64,000 nt of DNA from Punica granatum. Lineage: Eukaryota; Streptophyta; Magnoliopsida; Myrtales; Lythraceae. The translations under genes and the position numbers were made by a program. The stretch is taken from contig NC_045133.1 of the NCBI RefSeq assembly GCF_007655135.1, positions 20,743,845-20,807,844 on the forward strand, given 5' to 3'. Shown here piece after piece: positions 33,618 through 44,424 of this stretch (position 1 is the stretch's first letter; each line of letters starts with the position of its first letter). The notes under the pieces are model-generated. The model ran no database searches, was not told where the DNA came from, and was given only the letters and a program-made list of their open reading frames with translations.

Positions 33618-35452
33618 ATGAGAGCTGTAGCACTAGCAGTGTTCTTGGGTCTTCTTGTGGTGATTCAAGTCTTTCCTTCTTCGGTGGCTGCGTTATCCAC
33701 GAAGTACTACGACCATTCGTGCCCGCAGCTCGAGTCTCTGGTCACAAATGCTGTCAAGAAGGCAATGAAGAACGACAACACTGTCCCGGCTGCACTTCTC
33801 CGGATGCACTTCCACGACTGCTTCATTCGAGTAATGATACTCATCCACCAGCTTATAGCAAATTTTGATCACAAGTTTATGCACACACACATATATATGT
33901 ATGTGTGTGGGTGTACAGGTCAATTTCCTATTTTGACGTGACGACTGTTGTGCCGAGGTCCAATCCATGCAAATAACATGTTCAATCTTAGGTTTATAAG
34001 CTAAACATGTATACGGTGTGTATGCATCATGCATGCCTATTGCATCCTTCAAGAGTCGTAACCTACATAATTGGCTCACCTGAATCCTTCAGTGTGACTG
34101 GCTCAAATGTTACGCGTATAAAATAACGATCCTCGTGCACGTAGGAATTTTGTTAGGCGTGTGCATGCATGATTGTTAATCTATATCTCTGGCGCCCACT
34201 TATAATTGCTGCAGGGTTGTGATGGTTCCGTGCTCTTGAACTCCACGGCAAAGCACACGGCGGAGAAGGACGGCCCTCCCAACATTTCACTGCACGCGTT
34301 TTACGTCATCGACAACGCTAAGAAGGCCATTGAAGCTGCATGTCCAGGCATCGTATCCTGCGCCGATATATTAGCTCTTGCCGCTCGCGATGCAGTTGCT
34401 CTGGTAATGTGTACTTGTTCTAATTTACATCACCTAGTCAAGTCTTCATCATATATTGGAATATGAATGTAATGATAATTATTGACTCAATTTATTTTCT
34501 CAATAAATTAATAATTGGATGATGATGATGATGTGATATATAGTCGGGTGGGCCTACATGGGAAGTGCCAAAGGGGAGATTAGATGGGAGAGTATCAAAG
34601 GCAAGTGACACCAGACAATTGCCAGCTCCCACCTTCAACCTCTCTCAACTCCAGCAGAGCTTCTCCCAGAGAGGCCTTTCCCTTGATGATTTAGTGGCTC
34701 TTTCAGGTAATTTTTTAATTTAATTTGATTTAATTTGATTATTTCATATATAGTTTATATGTAAAAATATAAATATAATTATCGACGTGAGTTAGCTCAA
34801 GTGGTTCGGCGTATGTTCTCCTTAAACAAAGTTTCAGATTCGAGTTTTGTGAATGGAGAGAATCCACATTGACATAGCTTTATTCTTTAATGTGCTGACC
34901 TGGCTTGAACTAGACTAGTCGGAACTCTTTAAACTTTTGAATATCAGTATACACACCGAAAAAACATAAATATAATTAACTTTTTATTTAATTAATTACG
35001 GCTTAAACTTTTGAATTGTATATTTATCTGATCACTATTACTAAAATGCATATGCAGGAGGTCATACTCTTGGATTTGCCCACTGTTCGTCGTTTCAAAA
35101 TAGGATCCACAAATTCAGCCCCACCCGAGAAGTGGACCCCACCCTGAGCTCGTCCTTCGCGGCGAGCCTCCGGAGCGTGTGCCCAGAGCACAACGCGCTC
35201 AAGAATGCCGGGTCCACCCTGGACTCGACCACGACTGTGTTCGACAACGTGTACTACAAGATGCTCCTGCAGGAAAGGAGCATCTTCTCCTCAGACCAAG
35301 CCCTCCTCACGTCCCCGAGGACCAAGGCGCTCGTCTCCAAGTTCGCCACCTCCCGGCAGGCGTTTGAGAAGGCGTTCATCAATTCGATGATCAAGATGAG
35401 CAGCCTGACCGGTGGTCAGGAAATCAGGCTCAACTGCAGAGTCGTTCGTTGA
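33618..35452 (+). CDS. PER64: Class III peroxidase, PER64-like
   Basis: Four exons: 33618-33830, 34215-34403, 34544-34706 and 35058-35452, giving 319 residues. A signal peptide ([20 protein letters not shown]) precedes the mature start near [12 protein letters not shown]. The distal haem side has the catalytic Arg and His ([12 protein letters not shown]), and the proximal haem ligand is in [15 protein letters not shown]. All eight disulphide cysteines are visible (HSCPQ, HDCF, GCDGS, AACPG, VSCAD, AHCSS, SVCPE, LNCRV). Such enzymes use hydrogen peroxide in the apoplast to oxidise monolignols and other phenolics. Blocks such as [20 protein letters not shown] and [13 protein letters not shown] closely match Arabidopsis PER64, which works at the Casparian strip. 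The fourth exon is markedly GC-rich. Intron 3 carries a complete SINE (34782-34965). Confidence 0.95.
34782..34965 (+). mobile_element. Complete SINE (second family) in a peroxidase intron
   Basis: The 184-bp insert starts tcgacgtgagttagctcaag, with a perfect Pol III box A (TTAGCTCAAGTGG), has box B-like agattcgagttttgtgaatg, and ends caccgaaaaaac. It is flanked by an exact 13-bp duplication, ataaatataatta (34769-34781 and 34966-34978). It sits in intron 3 of the peroxidase gene in the sense direction. Confidence 0.82.
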
Positions 35453-35902
35453 TTCAAATCGAGTCAAAAACATATTTCAATTCCATTGCTTTATTAATTT
35501 GTTTGCTAGGGGTTGAGAAATTTCAGCCATGAAGGGGCAATTGCGTGCGAATGTCTTTCTTTCTTTCTTTCTTTCTTTTTTTCCCTTTTTTTTTCCTTTT
35601 AATTAATGTTGGGTTGTGACACTGTTGAAGAATGGTGAACAACATGAGCCACTAGAAAAAAGGAGTCCGGTCCTGATATTGGGGATGTCTGGCATGCTTG
35701 TATTTGAATTTCTCATTTGTTAAATTTATGTAATGTTTTCAGTCTCATAAATTCGTATTCCGATGGTTATACAGAGCATATGTTGGTGATACGAACCAAT
35801 TGAAGCCAAGGAAATATAGCTTCCAAAATCACATTAAAGAAATGGTCAGTATTCCTAAATGGTCTTTTTCTTATAATGACATTTTGATGATTAACTAATA
35901 AA

Positions 35903-36050
35903 GAAAAATAAAATGTGATGCAATGTAGTATGTGCTAAAGAATTAAAAATTTTTAATTTGATTTTCACCAGTGAAACTACTGATACCTATTTAGTTAACT
36001 TTCAATTTTTTTATGTTAAACCATGAGCCTTTTTTATAATCGAAAAATAT
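35903..36050 (+). mobile_element. tRNA-derived SINE, degenerate copy
   Basis: The sequence runs aaatgtgatgcaatgtagta (box A region), tttgattttcaccagtgaaa and ctactgatacctatttag, with the tail ccatgagccttttttataat then cgaaaaa. It matches the 36601 copy throughout with many changes. Confidence 0.5.
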
Positions 36051-36600
36051 AATTTTTTTTCATTATATAAATTCATGGTTTACTATTAATATGCTAATAA
36101 AAATCCATTAATCTATTAGCTAAATTTTTTTTCGTATTTTTATGTTGCAACTTCACAAGTTGGATTGGAAATGTTTTAAATGAGAGGTTATTCATGTAAC
36201 TAATGTAGTCAAAATTAAATTAGGACGGACATTATTAGATGTGCATAAAGGGTCGAGGGGAAATTCGTCGCTTATATGGAGACCGAAAATAGAAAAAAAG
36301 AAAAAAAGACGAAGATATAAAAACTAAAAGGGGGAGAAAATAAAGAGAGTCGTAGTAGGTTTAAATTTATCCTTTTCCTTCTCATGAGTTGGCACGGAAT
36401 TATTATTGAAGGTTTTCGTATTTGGACAAAAAAGAGGCGCAATTATGAGCTACCTGACAATATATAATATTGAAGATAAAAAATAAAGATATATCCAATT
36501 ATTGCGAACTTTTTTTTTTATTTAGAGTTGTAAGCAGATTAGGATATCGCACCTGATTGTTTTAACATAAAATAATATATAATAAAAAATATCACATTTA

Positions 36601-36757
36601 GAGAAAGAAGGTGTAGTGCAGTGGATAACACCCTTACCTGATAATGTAGAGGTTCCGGGTTTGATTCTCAACAGTGAGACTACCTGTGCCCTTTTATTTA
36701 TATTTCATTTTCATTTCCTTGTACTAAATCATGAACCTCCTATTGTAACCGAAAAAA
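36601..36757 (+). mobile_element. tRNA-derived SINE, best-preserved copy of family 1
   Basis: The head gaaggtgtagtgcagtggat holds box A and aggttccgggtttgattctc holds box B. The tail is catgaacctcctattgtaac then cgaaaaaaa. The flanks aatatcacattta and aatatcacatcta form a 13-bp target duplication with one mismatch. It is the reference for the other family 1 copies in this window. Confidence 0.75.
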
Positions 36758-37899
36758 ATATCACATCTAAGGTTTCCATCTTTCTTTTAAACAAGCATAT
36801 TTAATTACATGATGATTTTCAGAATGGAAGGCGTTAAATCCATGAGCAGCGTCGGTACACTTCTAGCTGGTTGTTGGCACATCACTGCCCTCTTGATACC
36901 GACGTCTGGTATGAGAAGGATCACGCTTATACGACGTGATGCCATTCCGAGCTATTGTAAAATATGTTGAAGTTAAACAATTCATGTCCGGCTAAAATCT
37001 CATATATATCCAACTGAAAAAACAAAACGTGTAGACTCCGCCTACTTAAAAAAAAACAAAACCCAAAGACTCTACCCACAGAATATTGTTATTTGATCAT
37101 TTAGAACTTGTGCTATAATGATTAGCAAGAGAGATCCACAAGAAAACCAGCTAAATGATTTGCCTGACCGCCGACGATATGCAAGAGAGGACTTGTTAAA
37201 GGGATCGGTAAGTGCTTGAGCGATTCTCGGCAGTACACAGATCTTCAGTTTTCTGCAGCGAAAGTAAGCTTGCCTATGAACATCTTCGACCCTCTAAACC
37301 TTAGCATACTCATAGAGGACGTCAAGCTGAAAATCAACTGTCTCGAGTAAGAGATTCACTGTCAAGCATAAAAGGGCCAAAAGATCTCCATAAGAGCAAA
37401 CAATTTATAGTCCAGGCAAAGTATGAGCCCTACTAATATTTTGATTAACCATAGATTATTAATTAGGAAAATTAAGAGCCGTCAATTTGTCGGTGTAACC
37501 AATTTATATCGATATGCAATACATAAAAGTTGAGACGAATGTTTGGCTTTGAGATTTCTCTTTTGAATTCATTTCGACAGATGGAACTTCTGTAATTTCC
37601 ATCTGCGCATGGGGTCGTCGGTTTGTTTGTACGTTTGAACAGTTCTAAAAATTTCGCAAGATTTGAGTGAAATTATAGTATCAACATTCACCCAAAAAAA
37701 AAAAGTAGAGCTAAAACGAATGTTACGAACATATCATTTAGGATAAAGCAAGTCTCTTATTGCATGGCCTTTCGAATTTCTATGAATAAAGATGTGACAA
37801 ATGTCTCTTTATTGTGTTGCCATTTCGCTTATAGAAGTTGAAATTACATGCATTCATTGAACGATATAAATTGGACGTGGATAGACTTTACTTAGCAAC

Positions 37900-38280
37900 C
37901 ACTACAAGAAAAATCTTATTAGAGACAAATAATGAGAGAAAATTATAATATCAGTCTCTTTAATTATTATTTTGAGACAAATACAATATATGTCTCTTAA
38001 GTGAATTTTATTTGCCTCTAAAATTACAATTCTATAACACAATTATTAGCAATAAATAAGTATTTTGCCTCAAAAGAATAACTTTTAGAAACATATTAGT
38101 TGAGGCATATAGAAAATTTGTCACTAAATACTTTTTTAGAATATAAAAGATTTAATTGCTTCTAAATCCAATTTAATTTGTCCATAATATATTTTTTTAG
38201 AGGTAAAATACAATTTTCTCTAAATCTAATTCTCATTGGCCTCAAACTTATGAAATTTTACCTACATAGTAAGTAGATAA
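37900..38280 (+). mobile_element. CACTA (En/Spm) transposon terminus
   Basis: It begins CACTACAAGAAAAATC, the canonical plant CACTA terminal inverted repeat. About 350 bases of subterminal DNA follow, with repeated agagacaaat, tgtctct and gcctctaaa phrases in both orientations. No opposite end (reading ttcttgtagtg) was found in the window, so this is a relic or a solitary end. Confidence 0.6.
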
Positions 38281-40324
38281 AATGTTAAAAGTTTGATGGA
38301 ATACTTTTACCTAAGATAAATAATATATTCACCATGAATTAAAGGATATTCAAATTACTCTAGTTGAAAATATATTTTATTTATTTATGGATTTGAATTA
38401 CATTATGTAGATTTTGAATTAATAGTACATTAGCATTCTTTTTATGTATTTTACTTCATCTACTGTGCTTATATATGATTTATTACATAATTCTTTGGAT
38501 AATTTAACAATCTTCAACTTACCACCTGAGAATTAACGATATATATATGCATAATGTTTGATTTAATATCATATTCATATTAATTATTTTCTTAATTTTA
38601 AATAATTATATAAATAAATTTTTTACATATTTATTGAGTCTTGACAAAAATATTACATATAAATTAAATGCATTTCAATTCAAAGATGCATTGGTGGTGA
38701 AATGATAAAGGCGCGAGAATAAAAAATACTATGCTAAAGGTCAAGGGTTCGAGTCGGGTTCAAGTCACAATTAAATACATGAGAGAGATAATAGTCATAT
38801 ATAATTACCATAATTTATTTTGGAAAAGTTTTATAGAGGCAATTGCAATTGTCCTATATAATAAATTTCTCTCAATATAATTACATTCACTATACAAAAT
38901 TACATTCAATTTCTTTCCATTCCATTCTAGTGCACCAAATGGGGTCTAATATTATTTAATGAGGAAAACCAATGTCAATTAATAGGAGGAGAACAATATT
39001 AAGTATTCCTGCATGAGAGATTAGCATGCTAAGGATTATAGTTGAGTGCTGCAAGAATGCGTGCAATGTTAGCCCACCCTTTCGAGAGTGCCAAAAAGGT
39101 CCACTTCATGGTCAGTTGACCGAAGAGTGTCTCAGCCAAATTTTGCTCAAATATATTGGTATCGGTCGTTGGGTGCGGGGTGCTTTTTTTTTTTTTTTGA
39201 GTGTGGGTATTTTGGGACGTATTGTACGGGAAGGATAAGCGTGAAAAGATCTCAAGTTGCCACATAATTAATGCCGGACAGTTGTTGATAGATCCCCACA
39301 TTGGAAAAGCAATAATTTCTAACAATCATCGAATTTTACTAGCGATCCAATTTGAACCATTATTTTCATAGTTGAAGTCACTTCCAATCATGAAATCAAG
39401 ACTTATCTCAATCAAGAGACAGTTGAGCTCAGGCCATGACGGCAAAACTAAATTTAACAGAATGAAGCACTAATTGTCCGAGTTCTACCTGGTATACTAT
39501 TCGAATTGATCAACAATAACCAATAGGATAGGCAGTGAAGAGAATATGGTCAATCAGAGAAAATTAAATCAATGAACTTAGGTTATGTTGTGTACAATGA
39601 AATGGATTGAACTCGACAGCATGGTCATTCCTTTTCGTACCGTAATACCAAACATGCACTTAGTTAAAATATACCTAGTCACAGTTAATTGACGTATGTA
39701 CTTTAAAGTGCCTGGAATAATAATTAATTATTGTTAATTTGCATGTACAGTAGTTAACACAAATAGTTAACTATTGCCCCATAAGCCTTGGCCCGATATG
39801 CCACGGCCCAAGACTGGCCATATCGTGCCGGGTTCGGGCCTTCCCAAGCATGCAATTTTCGGCCGGCCCGAAAGCACAGCACAATAAGATCGTGCTGGGC
39901 AGCAGCCTACCAAGCCAGGGCTTAACGGCCCGTGCCTGGCCCTGCACGAAAAGAAACCGTGCTGGGCTGGGCCAGATGTATCCACCCGCCACGATGCCGG
40001 AACTATTCTATATGCTGAGATGTTTCATGCCAGGGTTCTCAATGGGCTTCTGAAGTGTTCCCTACTCAGAAAATATCTTTTCTACTGTTCCCTCTCGCTT
40101 ATACTAATTGGTAGGTAGATAGTTCATTTCTTCTTCTTCTTTTCCTTTTTTTATTTTTATTTTTGTTTATTTCATGTATGCATCAACGTGTACCAAGGAC
40201 GGACTTGTATTTCTTTTGTATAATAATCTCTTGTTTATAGTTCCATAGTCTAGTTGTTACTAAATTTAAGTCGAGTTTCCTGAATTTTGCATCATATACA
40301 GCTTTCATTAGTCTCTTCTTAATA
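38281..40324. other. Intergenic DNA; tRNA-like fragment and GC-rich hAT-like patch
   Basis: At 38690-38775 there is a tRNA-derived stretch (ggtggtgaaatgataaaggc, then caagggttcgagtcgggttc), probably another SINE head. At 39775-39985 a GC-rich patch in AT-rich DNA is packed with ggcccg, cgtgc and gggcc words in both orientations, resembling subterminal regions of some plant hAT elements. No gene was recognised. Confidence 0.4.
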
Positions 40325-42290
40325 AAGATAGAGAGCATCCCAATTGATCTTGTCAAGACTAAAGAGAGGGGGTTTCAATTGTGATGATCAATGGGGCCAA
40401 CGCGGAGCTGTACTTGATAGAAGTTTCATTGAATGAGTATGATTAAAATTATGACGTGGGACAGTTGATAGAGTCCCACAGTGTCACTCACAAGAATTTC
40501 ATTCGCTCTTACAACTTTGACATATAAAGTCGGACAGTTCTATGCGAGCCCAATGCAATTACCTTCAGGTAGTGGCTTCGACACAATTAACATCCGCTGG
40601 ATACCAAGTAATTATTCTCCTTCTTAATACAGATGGGAAGCATCATAATTGATCTGATCAAGACTAAAGAGGAGGGGGCTTCAATTGTGATAACCAATGG
40701 GGTCAACAGAGAGCGATACTCGATACAAGTTCATTAAATGGGTAGGATCAAAACTATAACGTGAGAGAGTTGGTGGAGACCCACGGTGTCTCTCACAAGA
40801 ATCTCATTCGCTCTTACGTCTTGACTTGTGAAGTCGGACAGCTCTGTGTGTGCCCAATGCAATTACTCTCAAGCAATGGCTTCAAGACATCCAACATCTG
40901 CTGGATACTAACTAATTATTCTCCTTCTTAATAGAGATGGTGAGCATCTCAATTGATCTTGTTAAGACTAAAGAGTAGAGGGCTTCATTTGTAATGATCA
41001 ATGCGGTCAACGGAGATCGGTAATTCGAGAAAAGTTTCATTGAATGGGTATGATCAAAACTATGACATGAGAGAGTTGGCAGAAACCCCTAGTGTTACTC
41101 ACATGAATCTCATTCGCTCGTACATCTTTGACCTAGGAAGTTAGACAGTTCTGTGCGAGTCCAATGCAATTAACTTCAAGTAGTAGCTTCAAGACAATCA
41201 ACATCTACTAGATACGATGAATCGATAATGGCATTATCACCGTACGGTTTTGTACGTTCATGACGATATAAAGACAATTATAAAGGGACTGTTGTGTCTC
41301 CTTGTCTTTATCCACCAAGAGAAAAAGCTATGTGCGAGGAAATTCACCATGAATAACGTGGTGGTCATCGAGGGTGAAGCCAAATTTATCAATTTGCAAC
41401 TCTATAAGCTGCCCGATGGTGCAACTCAAGAGGAGCAAGCTAAAAGCAATGACTTCAACTTCATAAAAAAAATTCTCGGGCATATCCTTGGGGGAAGAAA
41501 TTATGCAGTTGAGTTATCAAAATTAGTACAAAGAGTACTGGACAACAGATATCTTGCATTTGACTTACAATGACAAAAATCCAAGATACAAAACCAGCTG
41601 CCCTTTGGACCTCTTAAGGTTCTTGATGAACGTAGTCGTACATTTGGTAGATGAGCTTGTGAAAAAAGTAAGTACACCACTTACTAAATCTTTGATAATT
41701 GATTTTATAATATTCTTCTTATTTTCGTGTACTATATGGCTTGAGCAGCATAAGAACTTTCATGCGGGATGATATTTCCCTCACCATCTTGGACCATCAC
41801 CCGGATTTTGTGGCATATTTCCAACGTCGACTCCAAGAAAGGGACGAGAGCTTACTTGGCAAGCTGTGAGTTTCTATTCATAATTACTTTATTTATCATT
41901 AATAAAATATATATGTTTTGTTTTGTAGAATTAATCAACTAAAATTTTCATTTCTTTTAGTGCAGGCTCATATATGTCATCCACAAATAGATACAATGGT
42001 GAAGGGTAAAAGTTAAAATTAAGTGAATGGTCATCGCGATTTTACTTTTGTTTTAGCCTCATTTAGGTTCACATAGACAGTGTAGTTGAATTTGATTTAT
42101 AAGATTACTCTTTAAGTGATTGCATCTAATGTTTGGAGGAGAAAGCATTTGATTAGGAATAAGACCAAAACTTAGGAAGAGAACTAGAAACAATTGTATG
42201 AAGAATGTTGTTGCTTTAAAGGTTATATAGGCAAATAAATGACCTATAGAGACATATCATGCCGTTTTAATAGCTTATTTATATTATAAT
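40325..42290 (+). pseudogene. Array unit 1: decayed kinase-like gene
   Basis: This unit starts with an extra, more diverged N-lobe-like copy (about 40325-40620), then module A (about 40631), module B (40933) and the C-terminal module (41250-41870). The longest open piece, 41250-41573, reads DDIKTIIKGLLCLLVFIH, then CARKFTMNNVVVIEGEAKF and NLQLYKLPDGATQEEQ. I read these as worn versions of a kinase alpha-E helix, catalytic loop and metal-binding segment: the HRD position is CAR, and the DFG position has no Asp-Phe-Gly. Module B has a frameshift (cggtaattcg) and stops follow it (aagtagtag). The kinase reading is a hypothesis from pattern only; the closest style seems to be IRE1/RNase L-type kinases. 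No product is expected. Confidence 0.5.
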
Positions 42291-44424
42291 GTTATTCGCT
42301 CCTACGCTTTTGCCTTATAAAGTCGGACAGTTATGTGCGAGCCCGAAGCTCTTACCCTCAAGTTATGGCTTCGAGACAAATAGCATCTTTGGGATACAAA
42401 CTAATTATTCTCCTCCTTAATAGAGATGGAGAGCATCCCTGTTGATCTTGTCTTGACTAAAAAGGAGGGGCTTCCATTGTGAGGACCAATGGGGCAACAG
42501 AGAGCGATACTCGACAAAAGTTTCATTAAATGGGTATGATCAAAACTATGACGTGGGAGAGTTGGTGGAGACCCACTGTGTCACTCATAAGAATCTCATT
42601 CGCTCCTACGTCTTGACCGATGAAGTCGGACAGCTCTGTGTGTGCTCAATGCAATTACTCTCAAGCAATGGTTTCAAGACATCCAACATCTGCTGGATAC
42701 TAACTAATTATTCTCCTTCTTTGATAGAGATGGTGAGCGTCCCAATTGATCTTGTTAAGACTAAAGAGTAGAGGGCTTCAATTGTAAGGATTAGTGGGGT
42801 CAACAGAGAACGGTAATTCGACAAAAGTTTCATTGAATGGGTATGATAAAAACAATGACGTGGGAGAGTTGGTGTGGACTCACAGTGTTACTCACAAGAA
42901 TCTTATTCGCTCGTACGTCTTTGACCTAGGAAGTCGGACAGTTCTGTGCGAGTCCAATGCAATTACCTTCAAGTAGTAGCTTCGAGACAATCAACATCTG
43001 CTAGATGCGAGGAATCGATAATGGCATTAATACCGTACTGTTTTGTACGTTCATGACGATATAAAGACAATTATAAAGGGAATGCTATATCTCATTGTCT
43101 TTATCCACGAAGAGAAAAACTTATGTGCGAGGGAGTTCACCATGGATAACGCGGTGGTCATCGAGGGTGAAACAAAATTTGTCAATCTACGACTCTATCA
43201 GCTGCCCGATGGTGCAACTCAAGAGGAGCAAGCTAAAAGCAACAACTTCAATTTCCTTCATAAAATTCTCGGGCATATGTTTGGAGGAAGAAATTAGGCA
43301 GTTGAATTATCAAAATTGGTACAAAGAATACTGGACAACATATATCTTGCATTTGACTTACAACTAAAAAAATCCAAGATACAAAACTAGCTGCCATTTG
43401 GACCTCTTAAGGTTCTTGATGAACGTAGTCATACATTTCGTAGATGAGCTGGTGCAAAAAGTAAGTACACCATTTACTAAATCTTTGATAGTTGATTTTA
43501 TAATTTTCTTCTTATTTTCGTGTACTATATGGCTTGAGCAGCGTAAGAACTTTCGTGCGGCATGATATTTCCCTCACCATCTTGGACTGTTACCCGGATT
43601 TTGTGTCATATTTCCAACGTCGACTCCATGAAAGGGACGAGAGCTTACTTGGCAAGCTGTGAGTTTCTATTCCTAATTACTTTATTTATCATTAATAAAA
43701 TATATATGTTTTGTTTTGGAGAATTAATCCACTAAAATTTTCCTTTCTTTTAGTGCAGGCTCATATATGTGTTGTTATGTTTGCAATTTTTGTTTACAGT
43801 TTCTGCAGTATGCAGCAAATTGATTTTGCTCGTGTTTTGATCTGAGAGAACAAACTGAGAATTTGGAGCTAACTGGGATAATTTTATTGATCAACAAGTG
43901 CAGAATAAATACAAGTAACTTCCAACTGAATTCCTAAAAACAAGACAATTTACTAACAATCTACTTGATCAGAAAGTAAAGCAACTAACATCCTAAAATG
44001 TAGCCACAACGCCTAGTTTCCCCTAAAGACTATGACCTCAGTAAACTGAACAAAACCAACACAAAAACATCAGTAAAAATAACAATAATAGCTCACAATT
44101 CACTAACAATATGTCATCCACAAATGGATGCAGTGGTGCTGGGTAAAAGTTGAAATTAAGTGAATGGTCATTGCGGTTTTACTTTTGTTTTAGCCTCATT
44201 TAGGTTCATATAGACAATGTAGTTGAATTTGATTTATAAGATTACTCTTTAAGTGGTTGCATTTGATGTTCGGAGGAGAAAGTATTTGATTAGGAATATG
44301 ACCAAAACTTAGGAAGAGAACTAGAAACAATTGTATGAAGAATGTTGCTGCTTTAAAGGTTATAGAGGCAAATAAATGGTCTATAGAGACATATCACGCC
44401 GTATCAATAGCTTATTTATATTGT
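42291..44424 (+). pseudogene. Array unit 2: decayed kinase-like gene with solo LTR
   Basis: Module A (from about 42422) is open for 72 codons at 42553-42771, including GELVETHCVTHKNLIRSYVL, which resembles the alpha-C/HPNIVRxYG region of kinases. Module B (42727) carries the same frameshift as unit 1. The C-terminal module (43043-43665) has an in-frame TAG after HMFGGRN where unit 1 reads on through NYAVELSKLVQRVLDNRYLA. The tail is interrupted by a solo LTR (43770-44108). Confidence 0.5.
43770..44108. mobile_element. Solo LTR (339 bp) inserted in array unit 2
   Basis: The other units read ctcatatatgtcatccac here without a break. In unit 2 the sequence is split after atatg by a 339-bp insert that starts TGTTGTTATG and ends CACTAACA (inverted TGTT...AACA ends), followed by a second atatg (43765-43769 and 44109-44113). 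A TG...CA segment with a 5-bp duplication and no internal region is a solo LTR left by recombination. It postdates amplification of this unit. Confidence 0.85.

Larger units (their letters stand above)
35453..37899. other. Intergenic DNA with SINEs and a CTTT microsatellite
   Basis: Peroxidase 3' UTR to about 35750, including a (CTTT)n run at about 35553-35580. Two SINE copies follow (35903-36050 and 36601-36757). The rest is AT-rich with no recognised gene. Confidence 0.45.

Noticed and set aside
33693..34079. 128-codon minus-strand frame
   Set aside because: It is antisense to peroxidase exon 1 and intron 1, with low-complexity His/Cys-rich translation from a microsatellite.
38690..38775. 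Possible tRNA gene
   Set aside because: A good box B (ggttcgagtc) but the acceptor stem does not close; more likely a SINE head.
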